A DNA stretch of 64,000 bases from Opitutaceae bacterium (GTDB lineage Bacteria > Verrucomicrobiota > Verrucomicrobiia > Opitutales > Opitutaceae): contig JACSRI010000122.1 in NCBI GenBank assembly GCA_014879845.1, positions 1 through 64,000 of the forward strand, read 5' to 3'. The notes under the pieces were generated by a model that saw only the letters and a list, made by a program, of their open reading frames with translations, was not told the DNA's origin and searched no databases. The translations under genes and the position numbers were made by a program. Below, piece by piece: positions 39,521 through 49,181 of this stretch. Position 1 is the stretch's first letter. Each line of letters begins with the position of its first letter.

Positions 39521-39913
39521 CTAGGCCACTTTCGGAGGCGGCACCGGTGGGGCGGCACGCCCCGTTCCGGCTACACCATGCTCAACGAGGTGCCACGGCA
39601 TCGCCGTCGGCGCCTCCACGACGATCCCGCCAGACGCCGGCAGGATCAACGGGTCCTTGACCAGGACTTTCCCAGCCACCGCAGCACCGCCATCGCCATC
39701 ACGCTTGGCATCCTGCACGGCGTGGCAGGCGCCGCACATACCCTCCGGCGAGAACGTGCGCACGACCGCCGCATCCAGCGACATCTGGCGCGCATTCACG
39801 ACCAGCATTTTCCCCCATGCCACGGCCTGAATCAGATCCCAATGCGCCCCCGTCGCCACCAGCCAGAGGCTGAGCGTGAAGATCAGACTGATCTTGTGAC
39901 GGAAGAGTGCCAT
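39521..39913 (-). CDS. small secreted/membrane protein with CGAC motif
   Basis: MALFRHKISLIFTLSLWLVATGAHWDLIQAVAWGKM...MCGACHAVQD; next to copper receptor. Confidence 0.6.
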   Translation of the reverse strand: MALFRHKISLIFTLSLWLVATGAHWDLIQAVAWGKMLVVNARQMSLDAAVVRTFSPEGMCGACHAVQDAKRDGDGGAAVAGKVLVKDPLILPASGGIVVEAPTAMPWHLVEHGVAGTGRAAPPVPPPKVA

Positions 39914-39917
39914 GAGT

Positions 39918-40715
39918 TCAGCGGACGATGCGCGGATACACGCGCGAACCGATCCATACGACAAGTAGAGTCGTGAGTATGATCACGGCAAAGTCGAGCG
40001 GCAGCCCAAGATGGCTGGTCCCGTGCGCGAGCATGAGTGCGCGCAGGGCATCGACGATGTAGGTGAGAGGGTTGAGATGAGCCAACACCTGCAGCCACGG
40101 CGGCATGAGTGAGATCGGATAAATCGCGTTGCTGGCGAAGAACAACGGCATGGTCAGAATCTGGCCGATACCCATGAATCGCTCCCGCGTCTTCACAAGA
40201 CACGCGATGATGAACGAGAACGAGGAGAACAACGCGGCACCGAAGATGACCACCGTGATCACCCCGAGCAGCGCCGTGGGATGCCAGTCCACATGGACGC
40301 CGAGGATGACCGAGAGCGTGTAGATGAACACCGTCTGGATGAGCGCGCGCAGCGAAGCCGAGAGCGCCTTGCCGAGCACGAGCGCCGTGCGCGGGGCTGG
40401 GCTGGCCAGATACTTCTGTGCTACGCCGAGATCGCGCTCCCAGATGATGCCGATGCCGTAGAAAATCGCGGTGAAGAGCACGCCCTGCGCGAGGATGCCC
40501 GGAGCCATGAAGTCCCGGTAGGGAATGTCACCGGCGGGAACGAGGCGAAGCTGCGCGAAAACGCTGCCGAAAAGCAGCAGCCAGAGCGCGGGCTGGATCG
40601 CACGCGTGATCACGTCCGTGAAATCGTGCCGCAGCTTTCGCAGCTCGAGCTCGGTAATCGTGAGCGTCTTGCCGGCGAAACCGATGAGCGGATGGACGTG
40701 TGTGGCGGTCGACAT
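39918..40715 (-). CDS. ABC-2 type transporter permease
   Basis: FTDVITRAIQPALWLLLFGSVFAQLRL..., LPLFFASNAIYPISLMPPWLQVLAHLNPLTYIVDALR. Confidence 0.9.
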   Translation of the reverse strand: MSTATHVHPLIGFAGKTLTITELELRKLRHDFTDVITRAIQPALWLLLFGSVFAQLRLVPAGDIPYRDFMAPGILAQGVLFTAIFYGIGIIWERDLGVAQKYLASPAPRTALVLGKALSASLRALIQTVFIYTLSVILGVHVDWHPTALLGVITVVIFGAALFSSFSFIIACLVKTRERFMGIGQILTMPLFFASNAIYPISLMPPWLQVLAHLNPLTYIVDALRALMLAHGTSHLGLPLDFAVIILTTLLVVWIGSRVYPRIVR

Positions 40716-40733
40716 GAAGGGAGCCGGTTGGGT

Positions 40734-41540
40734 TCAGGCGAGCCGGCGGGCGGTGGCGCGCCGTGCGGACGTTTCGCGATATCCCGAGGTAAAGGTCTCG
40801 ATCACGCCCCCGGCGTGGTGGACAAAGACATCGTCGAGGGTGGAATCACCCGAACCCACGGAGGCCTTGAGCTCCTCCGGTGTGCCCACGATCGAGATAC
40901 GGCCGCGGTGCATGATCGCGATGCGATCGCAAAACTCCTCGGCCTCCTCCATGTAGTGCGTGGTGAAGAAGACTGTCGTGCCGAACTCGTCGCGCAGACG
41001 GGTGACATGCTGCCAGATCGAGGCGCGCGCGATCGGATCGAGGCCGATCGTCGGTTCGTCGAGGAAAACAACCGGCGGCCGGTGCAGCGTGGACTGCGCG
41101 ATCTCGAGGCGGCGGATCATGCCGCCCGAATAGGTGCGCACGAGGCGGCCTGCCGCGTCCTCCAGGTCCACCAGCTTGAGCGCGGCGGCCACGCGCTCGG
41201 CGCGTTCGCGACGCGGCACGTCGTAGAGCTTGGCCGAGACGACGAGGTTCTCATAGCCGGTGAGCGAACCATCGACGGAAATGGCCTGCGGCACATAACC
41301 CATGCTGCGCCGCACCTGTGTCGCCTGTGACACGACATCGTATCCGGCCACACTCGCCTCGCCCGAGGACGGCGGCAGCATGGTGGTGAGGATCTTGATC
41401 GTCGTCGTTTTCCCTGCGCCATTCGAGCCGAGGAGCGCGAAGATCTCGCCCCGTTTGACCGACAGCGAGATGCCGTCGACAGCGGTGACCGGGCCGAAAC
41501 GTCGGGTGAGGCTGCGCAGGTTAAGGATCGAGTCGGGCAT
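40734..41540 (-). CDS. ABC transporter ATPase (ABC-2 partner)
   Basis: GSNGAGKTTTIKILTTML, YSGGMIRRLEIAQ, VFLDEPTIGLDP. Confidence 0.92.
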   Translation of the reverse strand: MPDSILNLRSLTRRFGPVTAVDGISLSVKRGEIFALLGSNGAGKTTTIKILTTMLPPSSGEASVAGYDVVSQATQVRRSMGYVPQAISVDGSLTGYENLVVSAKLYDVPRRERAERVAAALKLVDLEDAAGRLVRTYSGGMIRRLEIAQSTLHRPPVVFLDEPTIGLDPIARASIWQHVTRLRDEFGTTVFFTTHYMEEAEEFCDRIAIMHRGRISIVGTPEELKASVGSGDSTLDDVFVHHAGGVIETFTSGYRETSARRATARRLA

Positions 41541-41563
41541 GGCGAGGGTCGGAGACCGGTGAT

Positions 41564-41965
41564 TCAAGGTGCGGGCGGCGTGCCATCGAGCCGCGTCCCG
41601 GGAGCGAGACTGAGTTTCCGGCCGTGCTTGACGAGCACCGCAGTCAATCGCGCTCCGGGCACGGCACTCGCGATGACCGCAGGATCGGCCTTGAAGTCGG
41701 TCACACCGACCTCGAGGGCGGGGGGAACAGCCTCGTGCCTGACGAGGATCGTCCCACGCTCGGCATTGATCGAGACGACCGCACCCACGAAAGGATACTC
41801 GCCATCGGGCGCATTCGCCGCGCCGGCCTCGACATGGGTAGCCGCAGTGGAGTCCGGTTGTCGGACCGAACCCTCCTCACTCGCCTTCGGTCCACAGGCG
41901 GTCAACGCGACCGAGACAATGCCAGCAACGGCGACTCCCAATGTGCGCGAAGAGAAGTGCTTCAT
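41564..41965 (-). CDS. lipoprotein with degenerate CusF-like domain
   Basis: ALTACGPK lipobox; YPFVGAVVSINAERGTILVRHEAVPP. Confidence 0.6.
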   Translation of the reverse strand: MKHFSSRTLGVAVAGIVSVALTACGPKASEEGSVRQPDSTAATHVEAGAANAPDGEYPFVGAVVSINAERGTILVRHEAVPPALEVGVTDFKADPAVIASAVPGARLTAVLVKHGRKLSLAPGTRLDGTPPAP

Positions 41966-42022
41966 GAAGGGGAACGGTGGTCTGGACGAATGCAGCCTCA
42001 ATCTGTGGTGAGCGCAGTCGAC

Positions 42023-42844
42023 TCAGTGCGTGGTGATGAATCCGAGTTTGCCGAGCGCCTCGAGGATCGGCGTGCGGCCGTTCGACGCCTCGGTCACCTT
42101 CACGCGACCGACCGCCTGCTTCTTCCACTCCTGGATCGGGAGCTTCTGCGAGGCCTGGAACTCCTGGATGATCTTCTCGTATTCAGCCAGGGCCTCCGTC
42201 TCGGCAGCGGCCGAGTACTGCTCCTGATGCAGCACAACCTTCTGCGGGAGACGCGGCTTGACCGAGGCTGGACGCGCGGGGTCCGGCTTGCCGACGACGA
42301 GTCCATAGAGAGGAAAGGCTCCCGGCGGCAGATTGAGCTCAGCCGCGACCTTGTCGGGATGCGAGCGCAGCGCACCGATGTAAACCACGCCGTAACCCAG
42401 CGACTCGGCGGCGGCCACTGCGGACTGGGCGGCGATAGTCGTGTCCGTCACTCCCACGAGAAACGAGTCGAGGCGCTCGAGACCCTCGGCCGGATCGCCG
42501 ATCTGGTTGGCAATGCGCCGCAGGCGGGACAGGTCGGCGACCCAGACAAGGAAGAGCGGGGCTTCGAGGATCTGCTTCTGATTCGCAGCGAGCGCAGCCA
42601 GGCGCGCCTTGCGCTCGGGATCCCGGACGGCGACCACACTCCAGGCCTGGATATTCGACGAGGTTGAGGCCGACTGGGCCGCCGCAATGATCAGGCCGAG
42701 CGTCTCGTCGTCGATCGGATCGGGAAGGTAGGCGCGCACAGAGCGGTGCTGGAGCAGCGTCGTGATGGCCTGATTGGCGCCGTTCTTGAATTTCGGGGCG
42801 GCCGCACCATAGCGGGCGTGGAGGAGTTCTGTGAGTTGTGACAT
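42023..42844 (-). CDS. nitroreductase / NADPH-flavin oxidoreductase family protein
   Basis: LLQHRSVRAYLPDPIDDETLGLIIAAAQSASTSSNIQAWSVVAVRD. Confidence 0.88.
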   Translation of the reverse strand: MSQLTELLHARYGAAAPKFKNGANQAITTLLQHRSVRAYLPDPIDDETLGLIIAAAQSASTSSNIQAWSVVAVRDPERKARLAALAANQKQILEAPLFLVWVADLSRLRRIANQIGDPAEGLERLDSFLVGVTDTTIAAQSAVAAAESLGYGVVYIGALRSHPDKVAAELNLPPGAFPLYGLVVGKPDPARPASVKPRLPQKVVLHQEQYSAAAETEALAEYEKIIQEFQASQKLPIQEWKKQAVGRVKVTEASNGRTPILEALGKLGFITTH

Positions 42845-42873
42845 GGAGGAATGCTGCGTGTTGGAAGGGTGTT

Positions 42874-43842
42874 TCAGTTCAGTTTCTGGAGCTGCTCGAG
42901 GAACTCGGCCGGCGTCCATTTCTCGGTGTCGTTTCGGTAGACGAGCTTTCCGTCGGGCCCGATGACGATGGTGTTGAGCGAGTGCTTGATGACACCCTCC
43001 TCGAAGAAGCTGGTGATGCTGAGCTGGCGCAGGAGATTCTGCACCGCCGCCTCGGGACCGGTGAGGAAGGAAAAGTTCGACGTATCGATCCCGCGGGCAT
43101 TGGCATACTCGCGCAGCACGCCCGGGGTGTCGTAGTTGGGATCGAGGGAGATCGAGATGAGTTCGACATCGCTCAGGCCCTTCTCGCGCGCAGCCTGCTG
43201 GAGTTGGGTCATCTTCAGCGTCGCCGCCGGGCACATCGTCGCTACCGGGCAGCGCGTGTAGATGAAGTTGAGCACGATCTTCTTTCCCCGAAAGCGATTC
43301 ATATCCACGACGCGGGCATCCTGGTCGTAGAGGGTGAAGGTCGGCGCCTGCTCACCGAGGTCGCGAAAGGTGTAGATCCGCTTGTTCAGGGCGGCTGTTT
43401 CCTTGGCGAGCGCCTCGGCGCCTGCGGCGATCGCGGCTGCCGTGGCTGCGTCGTCGGGCCAGATCTGTTCGAGAAAGTACTCATCACCCCGCTGCACGAG
43501 CCGGGCACGGATGCGCTGGCCCTCCTTCGCGATGGCGAGGTCGCCGTCGCTGACGACAAACTCCATCGTCATCGGCGGCATGAAGTCCTTGATCTCGTCG
43601 TGCGTGACCAGGAGCGAGCGTCGCTCGAGGTTGATCCCGATGATTTCACCGGTCAGCGGCCAGGATGGTTCGCCTTCCACCGCAGGAGCCTCGGTCGCGA
43701 CGTTCGTGGCGTTCACTGCCTGAGCTTCGCCTGAACGGCCGCAGCCCGCGCAGAAGGCGATCGCCGCCAGCCCGGCAAGCGCCGCCGCACTTCTCAGTGC
43801 GGCGGCTACCCACCGGCATGACTGATAACCCCGAACAGTCAT
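42874..43842 (-). CDS. SCO1/SenC-family protein with N-terminal CusF-like domain
   Basis: PLTGEIIGINLERRSLLVTHDEIKDFMPPMTMEFVV; KKIVLNFIYTRCPVATMCPAAT. Confidence 0.85.
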   Translation of the reverse strand: MTVRGYQSCRWVAAALRSAAALAGLAAIAFCAGCGRSGEAQAVNATNVATEAPAVEGEPSWPLTGEIIGINLERRSLLVTHDEIKDFMPPMTMEFVVSDGDLAIAKEGQRIRARLVQRGDEYFLEQIWPDDAATAAAIAAGAEALAKETAALNKRIYTFRDLGEQAPTFTLYDQDARVVDMNRFRGKKIVLNFIYTRCPVATMCPAATLKMTQLQQAAREKGLSDVELISISLDPNYDTPGVLREYANARGIDTSNFSFLTGPEAAVQNLLRQLSITSFFEEGVIKHSLNTIVIGPDGKLVYRNDTEKWTPAEFLEQLQKLN

Positions 43843-43844
43843 GG

Positions 43845-44714
43845 TCAGATATTGCGGGCGAGCGACGGGTCGGCTGGCGCCCCCGGGTTCGCGATGGCGA
43901 GCTCCTCGATCAGCTCGCGCTTGATGTCGGCGAACGCATGGCTCACGCGATCCCGCGGACGCGAAAGATTGACCTTGAGGATCTTCTTGATGCGGCCCGG
44001 TCGGCGATCGAGGATGACGATGCGGTCGGAGAGATAGATCGCCTCCTCGACGTCGTGCGTGACGAGGATGTTCGAGATGCCTTCGGTCTTCCAGATGCGC
44101 AGGATCTCCTCCTGGAGATTGATGCGCGTGATGGCATCGAGCGCACCCAGCGGCTCGTCGAGCAGCAGGATCTCCGGACGGTTGACCAGCCCGCGGGCGA
44201 TCGCCACGCGCTGGGCCATGCCTCCAGAGAGCTGATACGGGTAGACCTTTTCGAACCCGTTCAAGCCGACGAGATCGAGATGCTCCTGCACGACCCGCTT
44301 CCGGTCCACCTTGCTCAACGGCGAATTCTGCAGGCCGAGGCCCACGTTGTCCTCCACCGTCAACCAGGGCAGAAGACGATGATCCTGGAAGACCACGCCC
44401 CGATCGAGACTCGTCCCGCGAACCGGCTCGTCGCCGAGCAAGATCTCGCCCCGATAGTCGTCGTCCAGCCCGACGATTAACCGCAACAGCGTGGATTTTC
44501 CGCAACCGCTGGCGCCCAGGATGCTGACGAATTCGCCCGGGTGGACGGTGAACGAGACGTCGTCGAGAACGTGCAGCGGCTCCTCGTCGACCTCGAAATA
44601 CTTCGTCACATTGCGGATGTGGAGCGCACGGCGACGCTTCACAAGGGGCGCTGCGCCGCTGTCGTGAATTGAGGCTCCGGCTGGCGCTTGTGGAGAGTCT
44701 GCAAGTACGCTCAT
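43845..44714 (-). CDS. ssuB: nitrate/sulfonate/taurine-type ABC transporter ATPase
   Basis: GASGCGKSTLLRLIVGLDDDYRG, LSGGMAQRVAIARGLVNRPEILLLDEPLGALDA. Confidence 0.88.
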   Translation of the reverse strand: MSVLADSPQAPAGASIHDSGAAPLVKRRRALHIRNVTKYFEVDEEPLHVLDDVSFTVHPGEFVSILGASGCGKSTLLRLIVGLDDDYRGEILLGDEPVRGTSLDRGVVFQDHRLLPWLTVEDNVGLGLQNSPLSKVDRKRVVQEHLDLVGLNGFEKVYPYQLSGGMAQRVAIARGLVNRPEILLLDEPLGALDAITRINLQEEILRIWKTEGISNILVTHDVEEAIYLSDRIVILDRRPGRIKKILKVNLSRPRDRVSHAFADIKRELIEELAIANPGAPADPSLARNI

Positions 44715-44718
44715 CAGC

Positions 44719-45792
44719 TCAAAGTCCCTTGAGAGCTTCCGCGAGGAAGCTGTGATCCGCCCACTGGTTCACATCGAAGTCGTTCTTGATGTAGCCGTGG
44801 GAGAGGAGGAAGTTCTTCTCGATCGTCAGGCCGGCGAGATTCTGGGCCGAGAGATTCGGGACGAGATCGTAGTTGGGCAACGCGGCCCGGATTTGGCACG
44901 TCGCCGGATAGACGGTCACGCGACGGAAGATGTCGGCCGCGGCGGCGGGATGCGCATTGATCCACCGGCCGGCACGGATGGCAGCGCGCAAGAAGGCGAC
45001 CACGATCTCAGGATGCTCATCGGCCAGCTCGGCGCTCACGGATATCGTGCGCGGCGAGTTGGCGATCTTGAGCGTCCAGTCGGGATGACGGTCGAGATCC
45101 TCGATGACCTTGAACTCGCCCGTCTTCTCCAGCCGGTGCGCGACGCCGACCGAATAGTCGAAGATCGCATCCACCTTCCCATCACGAAGAGCCTGCGCCT
45201 CGAGGGACCAGCCGTCGACCGGACGCTGCGCCCACAGCTCGGCGGGCTTTTGCGCGGGGTTGCCGGTGTGGTCGTCGTCGTCGTCGATGTCGACGATCTG
45301 CACGTCCTTGCGGCTCAGGCCGTGGACGGCTAGCGTCTTCTCGATGCCATGCTCGGTCGTCGCGCGGCGATGGTCGATCTTGTCGGTGTTCAGACTGTGG
45401 TAGAGGGCGAAGCGCCGGCCCACCAGGTCTTCCACGCGATAGATTCCCGAGTCGACGCGCACGATGATCTTGCCCGCGGGCTGAGCCTGCGTGAGACCGA
45501 CCAGGCGTGTCTTGCGGATGTCAGCCTGCGCCCAGACGGCCGGGCTGTTGCCGCCATCGCGGATCAGGTTGTCCGAGCGATGGTCGAAGTGCCACTGCCA
45601 CGTGCCGCTGCTGAGGAGCGAGCGCAGGTAGGTGGCTTTGGCGCCGACGCGGCGGTACTCTTCGTCGAGCCAGCCGAGCTCGACCGCGACGTTGGAGGCG
45701 ACGAGCACTGGGCAGATCGTGTAGAGGGATTCGGTCACGCCGGAGGCGCCAGCGGCGGTGGCGGAGGAGGATTTCTGAAGGGTGGAACTCAT
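44719..45792 (-). CDS. DszB-like sulfinate desulfinase family protein, paralog 1
   Basis: YTICPVLVASNVAVELGWL, HFDHRSDNLIRDGGN; no signal peptide. Confidence 0.7.
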   Translation of the reverse strand: MSSTLQKSSSATAAGASGVTESLYTICPVLVASNVAVELGWLDEEYRRVGAKATYLRSLLSSGTWQWHFDHRSDNLIRDGGNSPAVWAQADIRKTRLVGLTQAQPAGKIIVRVDSGIYRVEDLVGRRFALYHSLNTDKIDHRRATTEHGIEKTLAVHGLSRKDVQIVDIDDDDDHTGNPAQKPAELWAQRPVDGWSLEAQALRDGKVDAIFDYSVGVAHRLEKTGEFKVIEDLDRHPDWTLKIANSPRTISVSAELADEHPEIVVAFLRAAIRAGRWINAHPAAAADIFRRVTVYPATCQIRAALPNYDLVPNLSAQNLAGLTIEKNFLLSHGYIKNDFDVNQWADHSFLAEALKGL

Positions 45793-45829
45793 GGTGATGT
45801 GGTTCTCCAGGGTTGCGGTCTTGATACGC

Positions 45830-46927
45830 TCAGAGCGTGCCGAGCGAACGGTGAGCCTCCTCGAGGAACTGCGGCGCGGCCCACTGGTTCACGTCAAAGT
45901 CTCGCTTCACGTAACCATGTGACCGCAGGAAGTCCTTCTCGATGGCGGTGGCCGCGAGGTTCTTGGCCGAAAGATTCGGGACAAAGTCCGCGTCTGCGAT
46001 GGCGCGAGCGATCACGGCGGGTTGGTCGTAGAACGTCACGCGACGGAAGATGTCGACGGCAGCGGCGCGATTGGCGTTGATCCATCGGCCGGCGCGGATC
46101 GAGGCGCGGAGGAACGCGATCACAACCTCGGGATTCTGTTTGGCGAGCTGCGTGCTCACGGCGTTGGTGTAGGGCCCGTTGGCCACCTGAAGCGTCCAGT
46201 CCGGATGCAGACCGAGATCTTCGATGACCGTGAATTCGCCGGACTGCACCAGAGTCTCGGAGCGGCCGTGATTGGAGTAGAACGCATCGATGCGACCCTC
46301 GCGCACGGCGAGAACATCCTTGCCCGCGCCGTTGAAGCCGCGGCGCTCGTCGCGCAGCTGCGACCAGATCTCGGCGGGCTTCGAGGCCTGCTTGAGGATC
46401 GCTGGCGAGTCGGCGTCCTCAAGGTCGACAATCTGCACGTCGCCGCGCTTGAGGCCGTTGATTTGAAGGGCGAGTTCGATACCGCGCTCGGCCGTGGCGC
46501 GATGGAAGTCGATCTTGCCCTTGTTGAGACTCTTGAAAAGGCCGATACGGCGGCCCTTCAGGTCGGCCACGCGGCGAATGCCGGAGTCGGCGCGCACGAG
46601 GATCTGCCCGCCGGACTGCGCCCAAGTGAGACCGATGAGCGTGGTGTCCTCGAGATCCGCCTTCACCTGGATGGTCGGTATCGAGCCGCCGTCACGGAAG
46701 AGTGGATGCAGCGCGTGCGTGTAGTGCGGGAGCCAGCCGGCGTTTTCCGGGAGCGAGCGCAGGTAAGTAGCCTTGGCGCCGACGCGTCTGAACTCCTCGT
46801 CGAGCCAGCCGAGCTCCACCGCGACATTGGACGCGGAGAGAACCGGGCAGATCGTGTAGAAGGCCTCGGTGAGGCTGCGGGGCGCGGCGGTGGCGGATTG
46901 CGGTTTGCTTTCGAGAATGGCGCTCAT
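45830..46927 (-). CDS. DszB-like sulfinate desulfinase family protein, paralog 2
   Basis: YTICPVLSASNVAVELGWL, HYTHALHPLFRDGGS; no signal peptide. Confidence 0.7.
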   Translation of the reverse strand: MSAILESKPQSATAAPRSLTEAFYTICPVLSASNVAVELGWLDEEFRRVGAKATYLRSLPENAGWLPHYTHALHPLFRDGGSIPTIQVKADLEDTTLIGLTWAQSGGQILVRADSGIRRVADLKGRRIGLFKSLNKGKIDFHRATAERGIELALQINGLKRGDVQIVDLEDADSPAILKQASKPAEIWSQLRDERRGFNGAGKDVLAVREGRIDAFYSNHGRSETLVQSGEFTVIEDLGLHPDWTLQVANGPYTNAVSTQLAKQNPEVVIAFLRASIRAGRWINANRAAAVDIFRRVTFYDQPAVIARAIADADFVPNLSAKNLAATAIEKDFLRSHGYVKRDFDVNQWAAPQFLEEAHRSLGTL

Positions 46928-46971
46928 GGGCGTAGGAATGTGTTGTTTGTCTGTATGGTGCGGCGGCCGGC

Positions 46972-48045
46972 TCAGAGAGAGCGGATGGCCTCGTCGAGGA
47001 AGCGCGGGGCGGCCCAGGCCTTCACATCGAAGTCATTCTTGATATAGCCGTGCTTGAGGAGGAACTGCTTGGTGATCTCGATGCCGGCGAGGTTGCGCGG
47101 AGCGAGGTCGGGCAGGAAGTCGGTGTGCGCGATCGCCTTCGCCGTCTCCTCGACCGACGGATAGAAGGTCGTGCGGTGCAGGATCGTGGCGGCGGCCTCG
47201 CGGTTGGCGTTGATCCAGCGCGCGGCGCGCACGGCGGCGCGAGCGTAGGCGATGACGATCTCCGGCTGCTTCTGTGCGAGCTCGGTGTTGACCGTCAGCG
47301 CATACGGGCTGTTGTTGACCTGAAGCGTCCAGTCCGGATGGCGACCGAGGTCCTCGATGATCTTGTATTGACCGGTCTGCACAAGGGAGAGCGCGCGACC
47401 ATGGCTGGTGTAGAGCGCGTCGACCGTACCAGCGCGCACGGCGACGGCCTCGGGTCCAAGACGGCGGTCTTCGCTGCGGCTCGCCCAGACATCGGCCGGA
47501 CGGGCTCCCCCACCCCAGGCTGTATCCGCCGCGTCAGACACATCGACGAGTTGGACGTCACTGTCCTTCAGGCCAGCGATATCGAGCGCGAGCAGGATGC
47601 CGCGGTGCGCGGTGGCGCGCCACCAGTCGACCTTGTTCGCGTTATTGCTCTTGTAGATGCCGAAGCGGCGGCCCTTGAGGTCGGCCACACGGTGGATGTT
47701 CGAGTCCGAACGCACGACGACATGCCCGCCCTGGCGCGACCAGGTCAACCCGACGAGCGTGGTGTCCGCGCGATCGGCCTTGGCCCAGATCGAGGGAATG
47801 TTACCGCCGTCGCGGAAGAGATTGGGATGCTCGTGGCTGAAATGCGGCAGGAAGTGCGCCTCGTCGCTCACGCTGAACAGGTAGTTGAGGCTGGCGCCGA
47901 CCTTCTTCAGCTCCTCCTCGATCCACCCGAGTTCGAGCGCGACGTTCGACGCAGCGAAGACCGGGCAGATGGTGTAGTGGACCGCGGTGAGCGCGGGCTG
48001 GGCGGACTTGGAGGAGGCAGGCTTGGCTTCGAGTGTGGTGGACAT
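46972..48045 (-). CDS. DszB-like sulfinate desulfinase family protein, paralog 3
   Basis: YTICPVFAASNVALELGWI, HFSHEHPNLFRDGGN; no signal peptide. Confidence 0.7.
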   Translation of the reverse strand: MSTTLEAKPASSKSAQPALTAVHYTICPVFAASNVALELGWIEEELKKVGASLNYLFSVSDEAHFLPHFSHEHPNLFRDGGNIPSIWAKADRADTTLVGLTWSRQGGHVVVRSDSNIHRVADLKGRRFGIYKSNNANKVDWWRATAHRGILLALDIAGLKDSDVQLVDVSDAADTAWGGGARPADVWASRSEDRRLGPEAVAVRAGTVDALYTSHGRALSLVQTGQYKIIEDLGRHPDWTLQVNNSPYALTVNTELAQKQPEIVIAYARAAVRAARWINANREAAATILHRTTFYPSVEETAKAIAHTDFLPDLAPRNLAGIEITKQFLLKHGYIKNDFDVKAWAAPRFLDEAIRSL

Positions 48046-48080
48046 GGTGGTATGAGTATCTGCGGGTGGTTGACGGATGT

Positions 48081-49163
48081 TCAGAGCGACCGGAGGGCCT
48101 CGTCGAGGAAGCGGGGCGCGGCCCACTGCCCGATGTCGAAGTCGCGATCGATGTAGCCGTGCTCGAGAAGGAATCGTTTCTGGATCCCGAGACCGGCGAT
48201 GTTTTGTATCGAGAGATTAGGCACAACATCGCCGAGCCTCGTGATGGCGGCGGCGATGGAGGGGGCATCCGGGTAGATGAACGCCACGCGGCTGAGGATC
48301 TCGGCCGCGGCGTCCGGGTGGGCATTGGCCCAGCGACCGGCGCGGATCGCCGCGCGGAGGTAGGCGACAACCACCTCCGGATGTTCGTTGGCGAACTGCG
48401 TGTTGACCGTCAGCGTCAACGGGCTGTTGGCCACGCGCACGGTCCAATCCGGATGAAGATCGAGATCTTCGATCACCGTATAGTCTCCGGTCGCCTCGAG
48501 CAGCCGCGAGCGGGAAGGATAGGTGAAGATGGCATCGACGCGGCGCTCGGCCAGCGCCTGGACATCCGTCGCGGCGAAACGATCCACGCCCGACTTGAAC
48601 GTCTCTGCCGGGTTGCTCCCCTTCGGAAAACGGGTCGATGCATCCTCGGTATCATCGAGGTCGACGAACTCGACGTCGTGGCGCGAGAGACCGTGCAACG
48701 CCAGAGCCACGAGGTAGCCGCGCTCGGCAGTCGCGCGCCAGAAATCGACCTTGCCGCGATTGAGGCTTCGGTAGAGTCCAAGACGGCGTCCGCGCAGATC
48801 GGCCACGCGACGGATCTTGGAGTCCACGCGCACGACGATCTGGCCGGCCGGATTGGCCGCGGTCAGTCCGAGCAGCGTTGTATCCGTGATTCCGGACTTC
48901 GCCCAGATGGCGGGTATGTTGCCGCCGTCGCGGAAGAAGTTGTCCAGCTTGTGGCTAAAGTGCGGCAGCCAGCCGACACTGTCACCGAGCGCGCGCAGGT
49001 AGGTGAGGCTCGCGCCGGACTTCTTGATCTCCTCCTCGAGCCAGCCGAGCTCCACGGCGAGGTTGGAGGCGACGAGCACCGGGCAGATCGTGTAGCGCGC
49101 CTCGGTCACAGCATGGATGCGGATCGGCGCGGAGGCGAGTGGGCTTGCAGCGGATGAACTCAT
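48081..49163 (-). CDS. DszB-like sulfinate desulfinase family protein, paralog 4
   Basis: YTICPVLVASNLAVELGWL, HFSHKLDNFFRDGGN; no signal peptide. Confidence 0.7.
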   Translation of the reverse strand: MSSSAASPLASAPIRIHAVTEARYTICPVLVASNLAVELGWLEEEIKKSGASLTYLRALGDSVGWLPHFSHKLDNFFRDGGNIPAIWAKSGITDTTLLGLTAANPAGQIVVRVDSKIRRVADLRGRRLGLYRSLNRGKVDFWRATAERGYLVALALHGLSRHDVEFVDLDDTEDASTRFPKGSNPAETFKSGVDRFAATDVQALAERRVDAIFTYPSRSRLLEATGDYTVIEDLDLHPDWTVRVANSPLTLTVNTQFANEHPEVVVAYLRAAIRAGRWANAHPDAAAEILSRVAFIYPDAPSIAAAITRLGDVVPNLSIQNIAGLGIQKRFLLEHGYIDRDFDIGQWAAPRFLDEALRSL

Positions 49164-49181
49164 GGTGATGGCCTCAGGGAA

